A DNA stretch of 64,000 bases from Planctomycetota bacterium. GTDB lineage: Bacteria; Planctomycetota; Planctomycetia; Pirellulales; Lacipirellulaceae. This document shows, piece after piece, positions 1-9,501 of this stretch; position 1 is the stretch's first letter; each line of letters begins with the position of its first letter. The notes under the pieces were generated by a model. It had not been told where the DNA came from. It searched no databases and saw only the letters and a program-made list of their open reading frames with translations. The translations under genes and the position numbers were made by a program. Location: NCBI GenBank assembly GCA_029259945.1, contig JAJDEF010000043.1, forward strand, positions 1-64,000. Reading direction: 5' to 3'.

Positions 1-446
1 GGCTGGCTCCTGTCTGGATGAGTCCAAATGGACACGCGGACAGTCTGGTTCGAACTTCAATGGGTCGAAATGTCCTACTAGGATTTCAAGACATCACATC
101 CGCCATTGCTGCTCATTGATAGTGTGACTCCTGCGTTTCAATGCACTAGGCTCAAGAAGAGTTCTATTCAGCTACAGACGTGTACTGGTGGTGTGTCGCA
201 GTGGAGTTTTGCATATCTCGGTGGACACGTCCCACCAGCATTGCTGAACCTGGAAAAAAATGAAAAGATCGCCAAGGACGAAATCTTGATCTGATCGGCT
301 ACTCGCAACAACTCATCGTTCTTACTGTACAGAAGCAATGTTGGACGTTCAGCATTGCTGAACATTCTCTTGTCGGAAGAAACTGTTGACATAGCTGGTA
401 GAGTCAGGCAAGGTGGAGTACCTTATATGATTAACCTCACCAGAAA
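1..446. other. No recognisable gene
   Basis: Only short overlapping open frames occur here. None has a convincing ribosome site, domain or amino-acid pattern. The left edge of the window cuts whatever lies further left. I see no promoter or terminator I would defend. Confidence 0.4.
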
Positions 447-617
447 ATGGTGTCAGATCTTCCCGAAGGTGATTCCTTCGATAAAGTCTTCACTGACGAG
501 AACGTGTTTGACCAAGTCGCTGATTCAGACTCTGTTCGGAAAATGCAGGCTGAAATAGGGCGGTTACTGGTCGAATCAGGTAGTGAGTTAATCAGCCAAG
601 TAGACTTCGACGCGTGA
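447..617 (+). CDS. Possible small acidic protein (56 aa)
   Basis: An ATG at 447 opens a 56-residue acidic frame, beginning MVSDLPEGDSFDKVF and ending ELISQVDFDA. An in-frame stop lies just upstream (432-434), so the start is forced. The composition (many Asp, Glu, Val and Ser) looks more protein-like than the neighbouring noise frames. There is no clear Shine-Dalgarno sequence and I recognise no family. It could be the 3' remnant of a gene on the mobile element to its right. Treat it as a weak candidate. Confidence 0.2.
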   Translation: MVSDLPEGDSFDKVFTDENVFDQVADSDSVRKMQAEIGRLLVESGSELISQVDFDA

Positions 618-884
618 GGCGATAGTTGAGCGAAGATAAGGTTAGAAAACTGGGATTCATCCGTTTGACACTACCCGTGTGGTGCAAAAAGTCGCGTCAC
701 AGTAAAAGTGAGGTAACGACAGGAGTTATGTCGAAAACCCAGGCCAGAAAATTGTCGCATCGAGCAGTCTGAGAAACCAATGGTTGCCATCAGCCAGCCA
801 AAACATCCGAGATCGAACCAGCTGCGCAGCAGCAAACTGCAATCAGTTAGCGATCGTTCTTGGGATATAGAAGAGAGAGGTGAC

Positions 885-1949
885 TCAAGCAGCAACACGT
901 TCGTAGTGTCGGAGAAGTCCACCGAGTCGTTCGTGGCAAATGATCTGCTCGTCCTCGGTGAGTGGCTCATCAACCTCAGACCACTTTCCTATGAGCGGTC
1001 GATTGTCCAGGGATTGGTGTGGGCGAACTTCGTTATAAAATCCGAGATACGAAGAGACAATGTAGTCGAGGTGTTTCTTGCCGAAGACAACGAAAAAGTT
1101 AAGGGCCTCAAACTTTATAGATTTTATCCATCTCTCGATAAATGCGTTTTGATTTGGCGATTGAGGTGCCGTCGGCTTGACTCGGCAACCAATGTCCTTG
1201 AACACCTGATCGAATTCTTGGACGTACATCCCATCACGGTCACGAACAAGATACTCAATCCGCAAGTCCGCTTCGCGGGCTTGTTCGACAAAAGCGTGAG
1301 CTTGGCCAACCATCCACTTAGCGTCCGGTTTGAAACTACAAGGCGAACAGAAGACTCGCCGAGTGCCAACATGAATGAATGCCAACACAAATGCCTGCCG
1401 CAAACCAGTGGGTGTCCAGATCATCTTGCTAAAGAAATCGACCTGCCAGAGCGTATCGACATGGAGTTTGAGAAACTCATCCCAAGTCCCCCTGCCCCGT
1501 TTGGGACTCGGCTTGATACCCTCTTCCTGGAGGATGTTTTTGATGGTCGAGCGGGAAACCGAGTGGATTCGCAACTTCTTCAGTTCTCCAAGGATGCGAC
1601 GGTAGCCCCAGCCCGTTTCACTTGCCAAGCGGATGACGATCTCTCGGATCGACTCCATGGTTCGAGGTCTGCCCATCTTCTTGACGGCTTTACCGCTGTT
1701 CTTTTCGTGGACCCAGCGTTGGTAAGTTCGTTGGTGGACAATCGTAATCAGCCTGGAGACCCCAGGACCAATAGCTGCGCCCAACTTGAGCAGCCGCTCT
1801 CGCTCTTCCTGCTTCAAGAAGATTCGTTTCTTGGGAACTCGCCGGCGTAGCATCTCGTTTTCGGCCTTCAAGAATTCAATTTGCCAGCGCAACTCGTTCT
1901 CTGTGCACCTAGACAAATAGAACAGAAACGGCGAAAACCAACCGGTCAT
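885..1949 (-). CDS. Integrase-core (DDE) transposase
   Basis: A 354-residue transposase with an rve-type integrase core. The three catalytic acidic residues can be followed: Asp in LHVDTLWQVDFFS, Asp in YLVRDRDGMY, and Glu in PNQNAFIERW. A helix-turn-helix region precedes the core (WGYRRILGELKKL, then VSRSTIKNILQEEGI), and the C-terminal YNEVRPHQSLDNRP is typical of IS3/IS481-like enzymes. I start at the internal ATG (MTGWF) because residues upstream of it overlap the repeat and recombinase remnant to the right. The protein is intact, but I could not define terminal inverted repeats. It ends in RVAA, as does the transposase fragment at 28863, so the two belong to one family. It may have split the recombinase gene whose tail lies at 2066. 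Confidence 0.85.
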   Translation of the reverse strand: MTGWFSPFLFYLSRCTENELRWQIEFLKAENEMLRRRVPKKRIFLKQEERERLLKLGAAIGPGVSRLITIVHQRTYQRWVHEKNSGKAVKKMGRPRTMESIREIVIRLASETGWGYRRILGELKKLRIHSVSRSTIKNILQEEGIKPSPKRGRGTWDEFLKLHVDTLWQVDFFSKMIWTPTGLRQAFVLAFIHVGTRRVFCSPCSFKPDAKWMVGQAHAFVEQAREADLRIEYLVRDRDGMYVQEFDQVFKDIGCRVKPTAPQSPNQNAFIERWIKSIKFEALNFFVVFGKKHLDYIVSSYLGFYNEVRPHQSLDNRPLIGKWSEVDEPLTEDEQIICHERLGGLLRHYERVAA

Positions 1950-2007
1950 AACGATGGCACTCTCGGTTGCTGGAGAGAAAAGGGACGAAGACAAACTTTT
2001 TATACCG

Positions 2008-2027
2008 CTGAATCGGCGGTGATTCAG
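2008..2027. repeat. Short inverted repeat
   Basis: CTGAATC (2008-2014) and GATTCAG (2021-2027) form a perfect 7-bp inverted repeat around a 6-base loop. It lies upstream of the transposase start (on its strand) and just before the recombinase tail. It could be an IS end or a hairpin. There is no T-tract. Confidence 0.3.
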
Positions 2028-2052
2028 AGAAGAAACTGCTTGGCTCGACAGT

Positions 2053-2247
2053 ACGACAATTGTAGTCGAAAATGGGGGGCATTTTGGGGGCAACATTGCC
2101 TATTTAATCCCAATTGGACTACAATGCATCTCTAATGTTAAAACGAGTCTAACTTCTACGAGAGCAACCACTTCCAACACAAACTAAGTGCGTTCCCAAT
2201 GTGCTTCCCACAACTTGAAATCGGATTCAAAATCCAGTGACCGCAAG
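2053..2247 (+). repeat. Long att-type repeat, copy A (core 2222-2247)
   Basis: About 195 bp matching 31678-31873 at roughly nine in ten positions by eye. It covers the recombinase tail, a 100-bp spacer with ACTACAATG, and the core CGGATTCAAAATCC...GACCGCAAG at 2222-2247. The core recurs in the same orientation at 18968, 31848 and 40802. The sequence right of the core changes at each copy, as expected for an attachment site with different cargo beyond it. Confidence 0.8.
2066..2107 (+). pseudogene. 3' tail of a tyrosine recombinase gene (remnant)
   Basis: The frame reads SKMGGILGATLPI and then stops. A near-identical tail stands at 31692-31733. Tails of this kind are familiar to me from planctomycete phage-type integrases. 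Here the codon before the Ser is TAG, where the other copy has CAG, so nothing upstream can be read. It sits 115 bp before the first att-like repeat, the position expected for an integrase gene at the end of an integrated element. The family call rests on the short tail and its context only. Confidence 0.45.
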
Positions 2248-2571
2248 GTGTTCGGCGACTGCATAGGGCGAATATGCAGGAACCCGAGCGACCGTCAAAC
2301 CGAAATTCTGAGCGGCGGCCAAATCAACGTTATTGAACCCCGCACACCGCAGCGCAAGCAAACGCGTGCCGTTCTGGAATAATTCGGAGAGCGTCACCTC
2401 ATCGAGATGATCGTTGACAAAGACACAAACTGCTGGGAATCCCACGGCCAGCGCAGTCGTCTCATGATTCAATCGGGGCTCAAAGAACGTCAGGTCATGC
2501 CCGTGAGCCGTATTAGCCGCCTCCAGAAACGTGCGGTCATAGGCTTTTGTGCTAAAGACGGCGATTTTCAT
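2227..2571 (-). pseudogene. ldhA: Truncated D-lactate/2-hydroxyacid dehydrogenase
   Basis: The N-terminal 109 or so residues match the LdhA family: [37 protein letters not shown] and [15 protein letters not shown] are near-diagnostic. Intact enzymes have about 330 residues with a Rossmann NAD-binding domain, which is entirely missing here. The frame runs into the att-like core and ends AVTGF-stop within it, so the break coincides with the repeat. The reaction (pyruvate to D-lactate with NADH) is presumably lost. The start has an AGGACG motif upstream. It is the left-most cargo of the ion/bicarbonate module and shows where an integration or deletion cut a pre-existing gene. Confidence 0.85.
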
Positions 2572-2593
2572 GTGTTCTTTTATCGTCCTGAAC

Positions 2594-3523
2594 TTATTTC
2601 AAGGTGACAGGCGACTTAAAGCCGGTTGGCTTCACCGCCAATACCGAGCAAGGAATCTGCGGCAACAACCGCTCGGCAGTATTTCCCGTGAACATCCCAG
2701 AAATTCCAACGCGTGCAACAGTTCCCATGACTAGCAACTCGACGCGTTGACACTCGATGTGGTGCAAAATCGCGACGTCTGGTGGCTTTGTTACAAAGTG
2801 TACTTGGGCCGGAAGGGACAAATCAAAGTTATCGAGTTGGGCAGCGATATGCTCTTCTGCTTGCTGGCGATATTCGTCAGCTTTTTCTGCCAAAATCCGT
2901 TGCGGCAGGATGGTGTTGTACTCAGAGTATTCCGCCGCGTGCAGCACGTGGAGTTGCGCGTCGTGCAGTTGAGCCATTGAGCAACCAAGTTGCATCGCCA
3001 AATCGCCGACAGGCCCCAGATCATGAGCCACAAGGATCGAGGCCATTTGCCGATCTGGTTGCGGTTGCGCAAGCCAAACTGGGCAAGGACACTTCCGCAG
3101 TAGTTTGATTCCGGTGCTTCCCACCAAGAAACTTTTCACCGCGCTCACATGTCTGGTGCCAACGAGCACTAAATCGTGTGCATTTCGCAAGACTTGGCGA
3201 ATGATATTAACCCAACTTCTTCCAAACTCCACCCGGAAATCCGCCTCAATACCTTCTTGGTTGGCCCTCTCCACCAATCTCCTCATGACGACCTCTGCGT
3301 GATCCACAACCGTAGGCTCCGATCCCTGATTCTCCTGGATCAGGTGCTGCGTTTTAGCAGACACATCCAGCGAATACATGAACAGCAACCGGGCTGAATT
3401 GAGCTTTGCCAACCACAAGGCCCGCTCGACGGCTTCCCGGCTGGGTTTAGCAAGTTTTTTTGAGACTAAGGCACCGCCTTTAGAAAGGTCAACGCCCACC
3501 AGGATATTTGTAAATCGTTTCAT
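2594..3523 (-). CDS. Tandem-domain universal stress protein
   Basis: A 309-residue protein with two UspA-like alpha/beta domains (about 1-150 and 160-305). Each carries a nucleotide-binding type signature. The first has VGTRHVSAV...FLVGSTG followed by KCPCPVW. The second has MGTVARVGI...FTGNTAE followed by IPCSVLAV. UspA proteins of this type bind ATP and protect cells during energy, oxidative or ionic stress. It has no signal peptide, so it is cytoplasmic. It is divergent from the antiporter gene at 3784 and shares a 260-bp promoter region with it that contains the palindrome at 3634. A close paralogue lies at 5801. Its exact target is unknown. Confidence 0.88.
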   Translation of the reverse strand: MKRFTNILVGVDLSKGGALVSKKLAKPSREAVERALWLAKLNSARLLFMYSLDVSAKTQHLIQENQGSEPTVVDHAEVVMRRLVERANQEGIEADFRVEFGRSWVNIIRQVLRNAHDLVLVGTRHVSAVKSFLVGSTGIKLLRKCPCPVWLAQPQPDRQMASILVAHDLGPVGDLAMQLGCSMAQLHDAQLHVLHAAEYSEYNTILPQRILAEKADEYRQQAEEHIAAQLDNFDLSLPAQVHFVTKPPDVAILHHIECQRVELLVMGTVARVGISGMFTGNTAERLLPQIPCSVLAVKPTGFKSPVTLK

Positions 3524-3633
3524 CTCAATAACCTCGCTTTCGTTCGTGGCCCAAATGACTATTTCGACCGGCCACTATTTGATGATACGGCCTCACAAGA
3601 CCGTTTGATATACAGATAAGGCGTGGGCAACAC

Positions 3634-3648
3634 GTAGATAATATCTAC
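3634..3648. promoter_or_regulatory. Predicted NhaR operator 1
   Basis: GTAGATA-A-TATCTAC is a perfect inverted repeat with a one-base centre. It lies midway between the divergent stress-protein and antiporter genes. Nearly identical palindromes stand at 5647 (upstream of the second stress protein) and 10357 (upstream of nhaR). LysR-type regulators bind T-N11-A palindromes of this form, and the only LysR gene in the window is in this module. The assignment to NhaR is an inference. Confidence 0.55.
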
Positions 3649-3783
3649 CTATAAGCAGCTCGCACGCCTTGAATGCAGGATCGACTCTTGCTCTTGTTTC
3701 GACAAGACGCCAGAATCGACAGTCAATAGTTCGCCAGTCACTTTTAAGCACATGAAAACCAATCAAGAGGTGGGTCCGATCCG

Positions 3784-5550
3784 ATGATTTTTGACACATT
3801 ATCGATCCTGGCTGCCGCGTCACTTGGAGTTTGGGCCATCTTGTTGGACATTCTTGTCTTGCTGGCGATGGCCCTTGTGCTTGGAACGCTTGCTGAGCGG
3901 CTTGGCCAGAGCGTGATCGTCGGCTATTTGATTGCGGGTACGTTGGTTGGGCCAAATGTCCTTGGCTGGATTTCTACTCAGGGCGAGCTTTTCAATATTG
4001 CCGAACTAGGTGTGGCCCTGCTGTTGTTCGCCATTGGGCTAGAATTTTCACCGCGCCGACTGTTGTCGCTTGGCAGCATCGTGATGAAGACGGGGCCGCT
4101 TCAAGTCGGCTTGACGGCGGTTCTTGGTTTTGCGGTGGCAATCGCTTGCGGCTTAGGGGGGCAAGAATCGCTGGTTGTCGGCATGATGGTCGCCCTGAGC
4201 AGCACCGCCTGCGTACTGCGATTGTTGACAGACCGGGCCGAAATCGACAGCCAGCACGCACGAACGGCTCTGGGAGTTCTGCTAGTCCAGGACGTGGCCG
4301 TGGTTCCGATGATGTTGCTAGTAAGCATCATGGCAACTGGGGGCAGCTGGGGTCTGGTCGTTGGCAAGCTCGCCTTAGCACTAGTCTTGGCTGCCGTTCT
4401 CGTTGGTCTGTTCTATGCGTTGTTCAATGTCGTTGCACCGCGACTCATGCTGCTGCCCACATGGCGAAAGAACCGCGATTTGCCTGTTCTGCTGGCCGTG
4501 ATTATGGCAACCGGCTCGGCGTGGGCAACCCATGCCGTGGGACTGAGTCCAGCGATGGGGGCCTTTTTGTCAGGGGCTTTACTGGCTGTGTCCCCGTTTG
4601 CAACACAGATCCGCGCAGACACGCGGCCCTTGACGACGCTGATGGTGACCTTGTTTTTTGCGTCCATTGGCATGTTCGGCGATCCCATGTGGCTGGTAGC
4701 ACATTGGCCGGTTGTCACCGGGATCGTGCTCGCAATCGTTGTAGGCAAAACGCTCATCATTGCACTCTTAGCACGCAGCTTCGGCCAGCCCTGGCGTTAT
4801 GCAATTGCGTCAGCGTTGTGCCTAGCCCAGGTGGGCGAATTCTCTTTTGTATTGGGGATCATCGCCCACAGCGATGCCGTTGGCGCCGCGCTGATCACCT
4901 CGACAACCTTTCACGCGATGGTTTCAGCGACCATATTAACGCTGCTATGCACTCCCTATCTCGTTGGTGGAGCGCCGTGGATCGGTACTCGTTGTGAGAA
5001 TATGATCATGCGATGGCGACGTTCACTTAGTCCGGCCACTGCGATGGCTGGACGAACGTCGACCGACGATCACGCAGCAGTACCTGAAGAAGCGAGTGCT
5101 ATCAGCTCGATTGACTGTGATAAAATCATGATCATTGGTTTCGGGCCAGCAGGACAGCGGGTAGCCGAAGGTCTGATGGACACGCACCAGCACCAGATGG
5201 TGGCGATCGATCTCAACCCCGACAACATCGACATTGCTCAACGATACGGTTTGAAATCCCTGTTCGGCGATGCGACTCATCGGGAAATACTCGAACATGC
5301 AAGCATTCACGAAGCTCACGCCGTTGTCATCACGGTGCCCGACCATGCCACGGTGCGGCACCTGATTCACCTCGTTCGCGACCTCGCGCCCAAGGCTTTT
5401 GTTGTTGCCCGCTGCCGCTACCATGTGCTGCATTGGGAGCTACTTGCTGCCGGAGCCCATGAAGTGGTAGACGAAGAGGACCAACTTGGTCGCCACCTAG
5501 CCGCGCAGGTTCGCAAGCATGTGGGATTTCCAGGCGACAAACCGGGCTAA
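3784..5550 (+). CDS. CPA2-family cation/proton antiporter with TrkA-N domain
   Basis: A 588-residue membrane protein of the monovalent cation:proton antiporter-2 type (KefB/KefC/YbaL-like). Residues 15-400 form about 12 hydrophobic segments with the family signatures GYLIAGTLVGPNVLGW, LLFAIGLEFSPR, LSSTACVLRLL and LVQDVAVVP. After a linker, residues 455-585 form a TrkA-N/RCK Rossmann domain (IIGFGPAGQRVAEGL, then VAIDLNPDN), which binds nucleotides and gates transport. The expected role is K+ or Na+ exchange for H+ across the inner membrane. A GAGGTGGG motif precedes the ATG. Neighbouring NhaR and the palindrome at 3634 point to sodium or alkaline control, but the ion cannot be told from sequence. 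Confidence 0.87.
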   Translation: MIFDTLSILAAASLGVWAILLDILVLLAMALVLGTLAERLGQSVIVGYLIAGTLVGPNVLGWISTQGELFNIAELGVALLLFAIGLEFSPRRLLSLGSIVMKTGPLQVGLTAVLGFAVAIACGLGGQESLVVGMMVALSSTACVLRLLTDRAEIDSQHARTALGVLLVQDVAVVPMMLLVSIMATGGSWGLVVGKLALALVLAAVLVGLFYALFNVVAPRLMLLPTWRKNRDLPVLLAVIMATGSAWATHAVGLSPAMGAFLSGALLAVSPFATQIRADTRPLTTLMVTLFFASIGMFGDPMWLVAHWPVVTGIVLAIVVGKTLIIALLARSFGQPWRYAIASALCLAQVGEFSFVLGIIAHSDAVGAALITSTTFHAMVSATILTLLCTPYLVGGAPWIGTRCENMIMRWRRSLSPATAMAGRTSTDDHAAVPEEASAISSIDCDKIMIIGFGPAGQRVAEGLMDTHQHQMVAIDLNPDNIDIAQRYGLKSLFGDATHREILEHASIHEAHAVVITVPDHATVRHLIHLVRDLAPKAFVVARCRYHVLHWELLAAGAHEVVDEEDQLGRHLAAQVRKHVGFPGDKPG

Positions 5551-5646
5551 GTGTCTGTGTGGGTCATCGCGCTGTCTCTCTACTTCGCTCACTGTGGTAA
5601 TCACTTTCTCGACACGCAAGCCGCGACCGAGTGCCTCTAAAACATA

Positions 5647-5659
5647 TAGATATTATCTA
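5647..5659. promoter_or_regulatory. Predicted NhaR operator 2
   Basis: TAGATA-T-TATCTA, a perfect palindrome 142 bp upstream of the second stress-protein gene and its downstream P-type ATPase. It has the same form as the sites at 3634 and 10357. The rest of the 250-bp gap between 5550 and 5801 holds no gene. Confidence 0.55.
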
Positions 5660-5800
5660 CATATTCGTGGCATTTTATCTGTCTGCCTAATGATCTCCTG
5701 CGGTCGTATAAGTCAATAGAGACCCCATTTGTTTTGGCGTCTGAGTTCTCAAATTTGTGTTCTCGATTCAATGCGTGCCAAGCGAAGGAGGATAGTTAGT

Positions 5801-6724
5801 ATGAAACGCTTTAAGAATATCCTGATAGCTGTAGACTTTTGCAACGAGGGTCGGCTCGTTTTTGACGGCTTATCGAAGGCAACGGCCGAGGCGGTTGAAT
5901 CTGCTGTGTGGCTGGCAAAGCACAACTCTGCCAAGCTGACCTTTCTGAATGTCTTGGAAACGACTGCCTACGCTGAAACATTGCTGGTCCAAGGAAACGA
6001 AACGGAGTTGAACGACGAAGCCGAGGAGGCGCTTACTAAGCTCGTACACGCGGCTAAGAAAGAAGGCGTTGAGGCGACACACCGGCAGGTTTTTGGTAAG
6101 AGCTGGGTAGAAATTATCCGTGAAGTCCACCGAGCAGGCCACGATCTTGTCATCGCGGGAACACGTCAGCATGGGGCACTGTCCAGCGTCCTGTTCGGCA
6201 GCACTGGCATGAAATTATTACGCAAGTGTCCTTGTCCCGTCTGGATAACGAAACCTCGCGCGCACAACAACGTCTCCTCTGTTCTTGTCGCTGATGACCT
6301 AACCCCTGTTGCAGACCTGGCGGTGAAACTAGGGGCTTCGATGGCAAAGCTCAGAGACGCTGATTTACACGTCCTCCACGCACTGGAACTTGGAATCGGG
6401 CGGCCGGAGTGGGATAGTTTTGAGAATCGGACCCGTGCGAGGCAGGGGGCAATCCAAAAAATAGAATTGCAACTGGCCGAGCTTGCAGAAGAGAATTTGC
6501 CGACACCCCTACGGACCCATGTAGAGGTATGTCCTCCTGAGCAAGCCATTCTCAACTGCGTGAAAAAGCACGACATCGAACTTCTCGTCATGGGTACGGT
6601 CGCACGCGGCGGTTTGACAGGTGTAATCACTGGCAATACGGCCGAACGTTTACTACCTTTGATCCCCTGTTCCGTGTTGGCAGTGAAGCCAGACGACTTC
6701 GTGTCACCCATTCAAACGGAGTAA
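5801..6724 (+). CDS. Tandem-domain universal stress protein, paralogue
   Basis: A 307-residue paralogue of the protein at 2594, with two UspA domains. Signatures are AGTRQHGALSSVLFGSTG with KCPCPVW, then MGTVARGGLTG with [19 protein letters not shown] place the start at the ATG of MKRFKNIL because AAGGAGG lies a normal distance upstream and the paralogue starts the same way (MKRFTNIL). An in-frame upstream extension looks spurious. The P-type ATPase begins 11 bp after its stop, so the two are co-transcribed. Pairing stress proteins with an ion pump and an antiporter suggests a response to ionic or energy stress. Confidence 0.88.
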   Translation: MKRFKNILIAVDFCNEGRLVFDGLSKATAEAVESAVWLAKHNSAKLTFLNVLETTAYAETLLVQGNETELNDEAEEALTKLVHAAKKEGVEATHRQVFGKSWVEIIREVHRAGHDLVIAGTRQHGALSSVLFGSTGMKLLRKCPCPVWITKPRAHNNVSSVLVADDLTPVADLAVKLGASMAKLRDADLHVLHALELGIGRPEWDSFENRTRARQGAIQKIELQLAELAEENLPTPLRTHVEVCPPEQAILNCVKKHDIELLVMGTVARGGLTGVITGNTAERLLPLIPCSVLAVKPDDFVSPIQTE

Positions 6725-6735
6725 AGGACAAACCG

Positions 6736-9501
6736 ATGGAAACGGTTATTGGAGAACATCTGCATCAGATCCCGGCAGATGAAGTCGTTGAATTGCTGGG
6801 CAGTGATTGTGAACGCGGTTTGGACGTTTTCGAGGTTGAGTCGAGACAAGAGCAGTTTGGGCCAAATGCGATCCAGATGCGTGGCGGTCATGGGCCATTG
6901 AAGCAGTTCTTGTTACAATTTCATCAGCCGCTGGTTTACATCCTGCTGACGGCGTGTGTCACAACCGCGATACTTCACGAATGGGTCGATTCGGCGGTCA
7001 TCCTAGGCGTTGTGCTGGTCAATGCCGTGATCGGGTATCTCCAAGAGTCCAAGGCGAGCAAGGCACTCGAAGCGTTGGCCAACACGGTAACGACCGACGC
7101 CACCGTGATCCGAGCGGGCCAGAATCGCAAGGTTGCATCCACCGAGCTTGTTCCCGGCGACATTGTGTTGTTGCAGTCTGGTGACCAGGTTCCCGCCGAC
7201 TTGCGTATTCTAACTTCTCGCGACCTGCAAATCGACGAGTCGGCACTCACCGGAGAGTCCATTCCAGTGAAAAAGAAGGCTGAGGCTCTCGCGTCTGAGA
7301 CTCCGTTGGCAGAGCGTCAGAACACAGGCTTCTCTTCAACTTTAGTCACGTACGGCCAGGGTCGAGGCGTGGTTTTTGCCACCGGCAGTAACACGGAGAT
7401 GGGTCGCATCTCGAAACTAATTTCGACCGCCGATGCGTTGCAGACGCCGTTGACGAGAAAAATCTCGTCATTTAGCCACATTCTCCTAATTGCCATCCTT
7501 GCACTGGCGGCGCTAACATTTGCCATTGGTGTTTGGCGAGGTCAATCGACGTACGACATGTTCATGGCTGCTGTGGCGTTAGCAATCGGAGCCATTCCCG
7601 AGGGTCTACCAGCGACAGTCACCATCACGCTGGCCATCGGCGTCTCTCGTATGGCCCGGCGTCGCGCGATCATTCGTCGTCTGCCGGCCGTTGAGACCCT
7701 CGGTAGTACGACGATTATCTGCTCAGACAAGACTGGCACGCTGACCGAAAATCAAATGACCGTCCAACGTCTTTGGGCGGGCGACCAGAAGTACGAAGTC
7801 ACAGGTGGCAGTTACACACCATCTGGATCGATTCGTGCCAGTGGGAATGAGGCAACCACTGTTCTGAATTTGGCAGCACGTGAGTGCCTGCAAGCGGGCC
7901 TGTTGTGCAACGACTCCAGGCTAGTGGAAGCGGATGGACGTTGGGACGTGCAAGGTGATCCAACCGAAGGCGCGTTGCTCACATCGGCCGCGAAAGCTGA
8001 GATGGATGGCACCGATCTATCGGCGAAGATGCCGCGGATCGATGCCATTCCATTCGAGTCCCAATACCAATACATGGCGACGCTGCACGACATGGGAAAT
8101 GGAGCACCGCGACGAGTCTATGTGAAAGGCGCGTTGGAAGTTCTCCTCGCCAAATCGACTTCTGCCTTGGATGCATCTGGCAAGTCCGTTCCACTTGATG
8201 TCGGACAGGTTCAGGACAAGTTTGAGGAAATGGCTGACAAAGGTCTCCGGGTACTTGCCTTCGCCCGCAGCGAACTCGCTCCGGAAATTACCCACCTGAG
8301 CCATGCGGACGTCTCGGAGCTGACTTTCCTTGGACTGCAAGGGATGCTCGACCCTCCGCGCCCCGATGCAGTGGCTGCGGTGAGTGCCTGCCAGAAGGCG
8401 GGCGTGCGTGTGAAGATGATCACTGGTGACCATGCTCTCACAGCGTCGGTGATTGCCAACCAGATCGGCCTGAATGGCGCGGTAATGAAAGAGAGCGCCC
8501 TTTCGAAAGTGATGACGGGGCGAGAAGTGGCGGAAGAAACCGACGAAGAATTGATCAACACGGCAGAATGTGTTTCTGTATTCGCACGAGTTACGCCCGA
8601 AGAAAAACTGCGTCTGGTCCGCGCCCTACAGGCAAGGGGCCACGTCGTGGCAATGACCGGAGATGGCGTGAACGACGCTCCAGCTTTGAAACAAGCGGAC
8701 ATCGGGGTGGCGATGGGCGTTGGCGGCACCGAAGTTGCCAAGGAAGCCGCCGACATGGTACTGACCGACGACAATTTTGCATCTATCGAAGCCGCCGTCG
8801 AAGAAGGCCGTGGCGTGTTCGATAACCTCACCAAGTTCATTGTATGGACACTGCCTACCAACCTGGGAGAAGGCTTGGTGATTTTGGCGGCTGTCCTCAT
8901 GGGCGTCACGCTGCCGATTTTGCCGGTGCAAATCCTCTGGATCAACATGACCACTGCAGTCTTGTTAGGCCTCATGCTCGCCTTCGAACCCAAAGAATTA
9001 GGTATCATGCAGCGACCGCCACGCGATCCGAAGACGCCGATCCTCACGCGGGAGCTGATTGGACGCATTTTTCTCGTCGGCACGATGCTTTTGCTCGGAT
9101 CGTTCGGACTTTTCGAATGGTCACTGGCCCACGGGGCAAGTGACGCAGAGGCCCGCACAGTTGCAGTTAATGTCTTTGTGATGGTCGAGTTGTTCTACCT
9201 ATTCAACTGCCGCAGTCTGAGTAACTCGATGTTCCAAATCGGCTTGTTCAGTAATCGGTGGGTCGTAGGAGGAGCAACAAGCATGATCCTCCTGCAGTTG
9301 TTTTACACTTACGCAACGCCGATGAATCGAATTTTCCACAGTGCCCCGATTGGCTGGGAGTCGTGGGGATGGATTTTGGCCGTAAGTAGCGTGGCGTATT
9401 CTATGGTTGGACTAGAGAAGTGGTTGCGACGTCGCGTGGCAGTTACTCAAATAGCTTTTTGCGAGCCGACTCACAGATCGCAACGACGGCCGGATGTTTG
9501 A
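6736..9501 (+). CDS. P2-type cation-transporting ATPase
   Basis: A 921-residue P-type ATPase with all the hallmarks: N-terminal cation ATPase domain, actuator TGES (LTGESIPV), membrane motif IPEGLPA, phosphorylation site SDKTGTLT (Asp331), nucleotide-binding domain, and hinge MTGDGVNDAP. About ten membrane segments are visible. The PEGLP motif puts it with the P2 pumps (Ca2+, Na+/K+ or H+ type) rather than heavy-metal pumps. The M6 segment NMTTAVLLGLMLAFEP differs from the NLVTD of classical Ca2+ pumps, so the ion is open. The NhaR and antiporter context favours Na+ or K+. AAGGA precedes the ATG. The 3' end overlaps the convergent nhaR gene by 59 bp. Confidence 0.9.
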   Translation: METVIGEHLHQIPADEVVELLGSDCERGLDVFEVESRQEQFGPNAIQMRGGHGPLKQFLLQFHQPLVYILLTACVTTAILHEWVDSAVILGVVLVNAVIGYLQESKASKALEALANTVTTDATVIRAGQNRKVASTELVPGDIVLLQSGDQVPADLRILTSRDLQIDESALTGESIPVKKKAEALASETPLAERQNTGFSSTLVTYGQGRGVVFATGSNTEMGRISKLISTADALQTPLTRKISSFSHILLIAILALAALTFAIGVWRGQSTYDMFMAAVALAIGAIPEGLPATVTITLAIGVSRMARRRAIIRRLPAVETLGSTTIICSDKTGTLTENQMTVQRLWAGDQKYEVTGGSYTPSGSIRASGNEATTVLNLAARECLQAGLLCNDSRLVEADGRWDVQGDPTEGALLTSAAKAEMDGTDLSAKMPRIDAIPFESQYQYMATLHDMGNGAPRRVYVKGALEVLLAKSTSALDASGKSVPLDVGQVQDKFEEMADKGLRVLAFARSELAPEITHLSHADVSELTFLGLQGMLDPPRPDAVAAVSACQKAGVRVKMITGDHALTASVIANQIGLNGAVMKESALSKVMTGREVAEETDEELINTAECVSVFARVTPEEKLRLVRALQARGHVVAMTGDGVNDAPALKQADIGVAMGVGGTEVAKEAADMVLTDDNFASIEAAVEEGRGVFDNLTKFIVWTLPTNLGEGLVILAAVLMGVTLPILPVQILWINMTTAVLLGLMLAFEPKELGIMQRPPRDPKTPILTRELIGRIFLVGTMLLLGSFGLFEWSLAHGASDAEARTVAVNVFVMVELFYLFNCRSLSNSMFQIGLFSNRWVVGGATSMILLQLFYTYATPMNRIFHSAPIGWESWGWILAVSSVAYSMVGLEKWLRRRVAVTQIAFCEPTHRSQRRPDV

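Noticed and set aside
780..1850. A 356-residue open frame on the plus strand
   Set aside because: It is the antisense shadow of the integrase-core transposase, whose catalytic motifs are on the minus strand.
2222..2247. tRNA T-arm in the GGATTCAAAATCC sequence
   Set aside because: No acceptor, D or anticodon stems can be folded around any of the four copies.
4146..4997. A 283-residue open frame inside the antiporter gene
   Set aside because: It lies in another frame of a well-supported CPA2 antiporter and has no recognisable motif.
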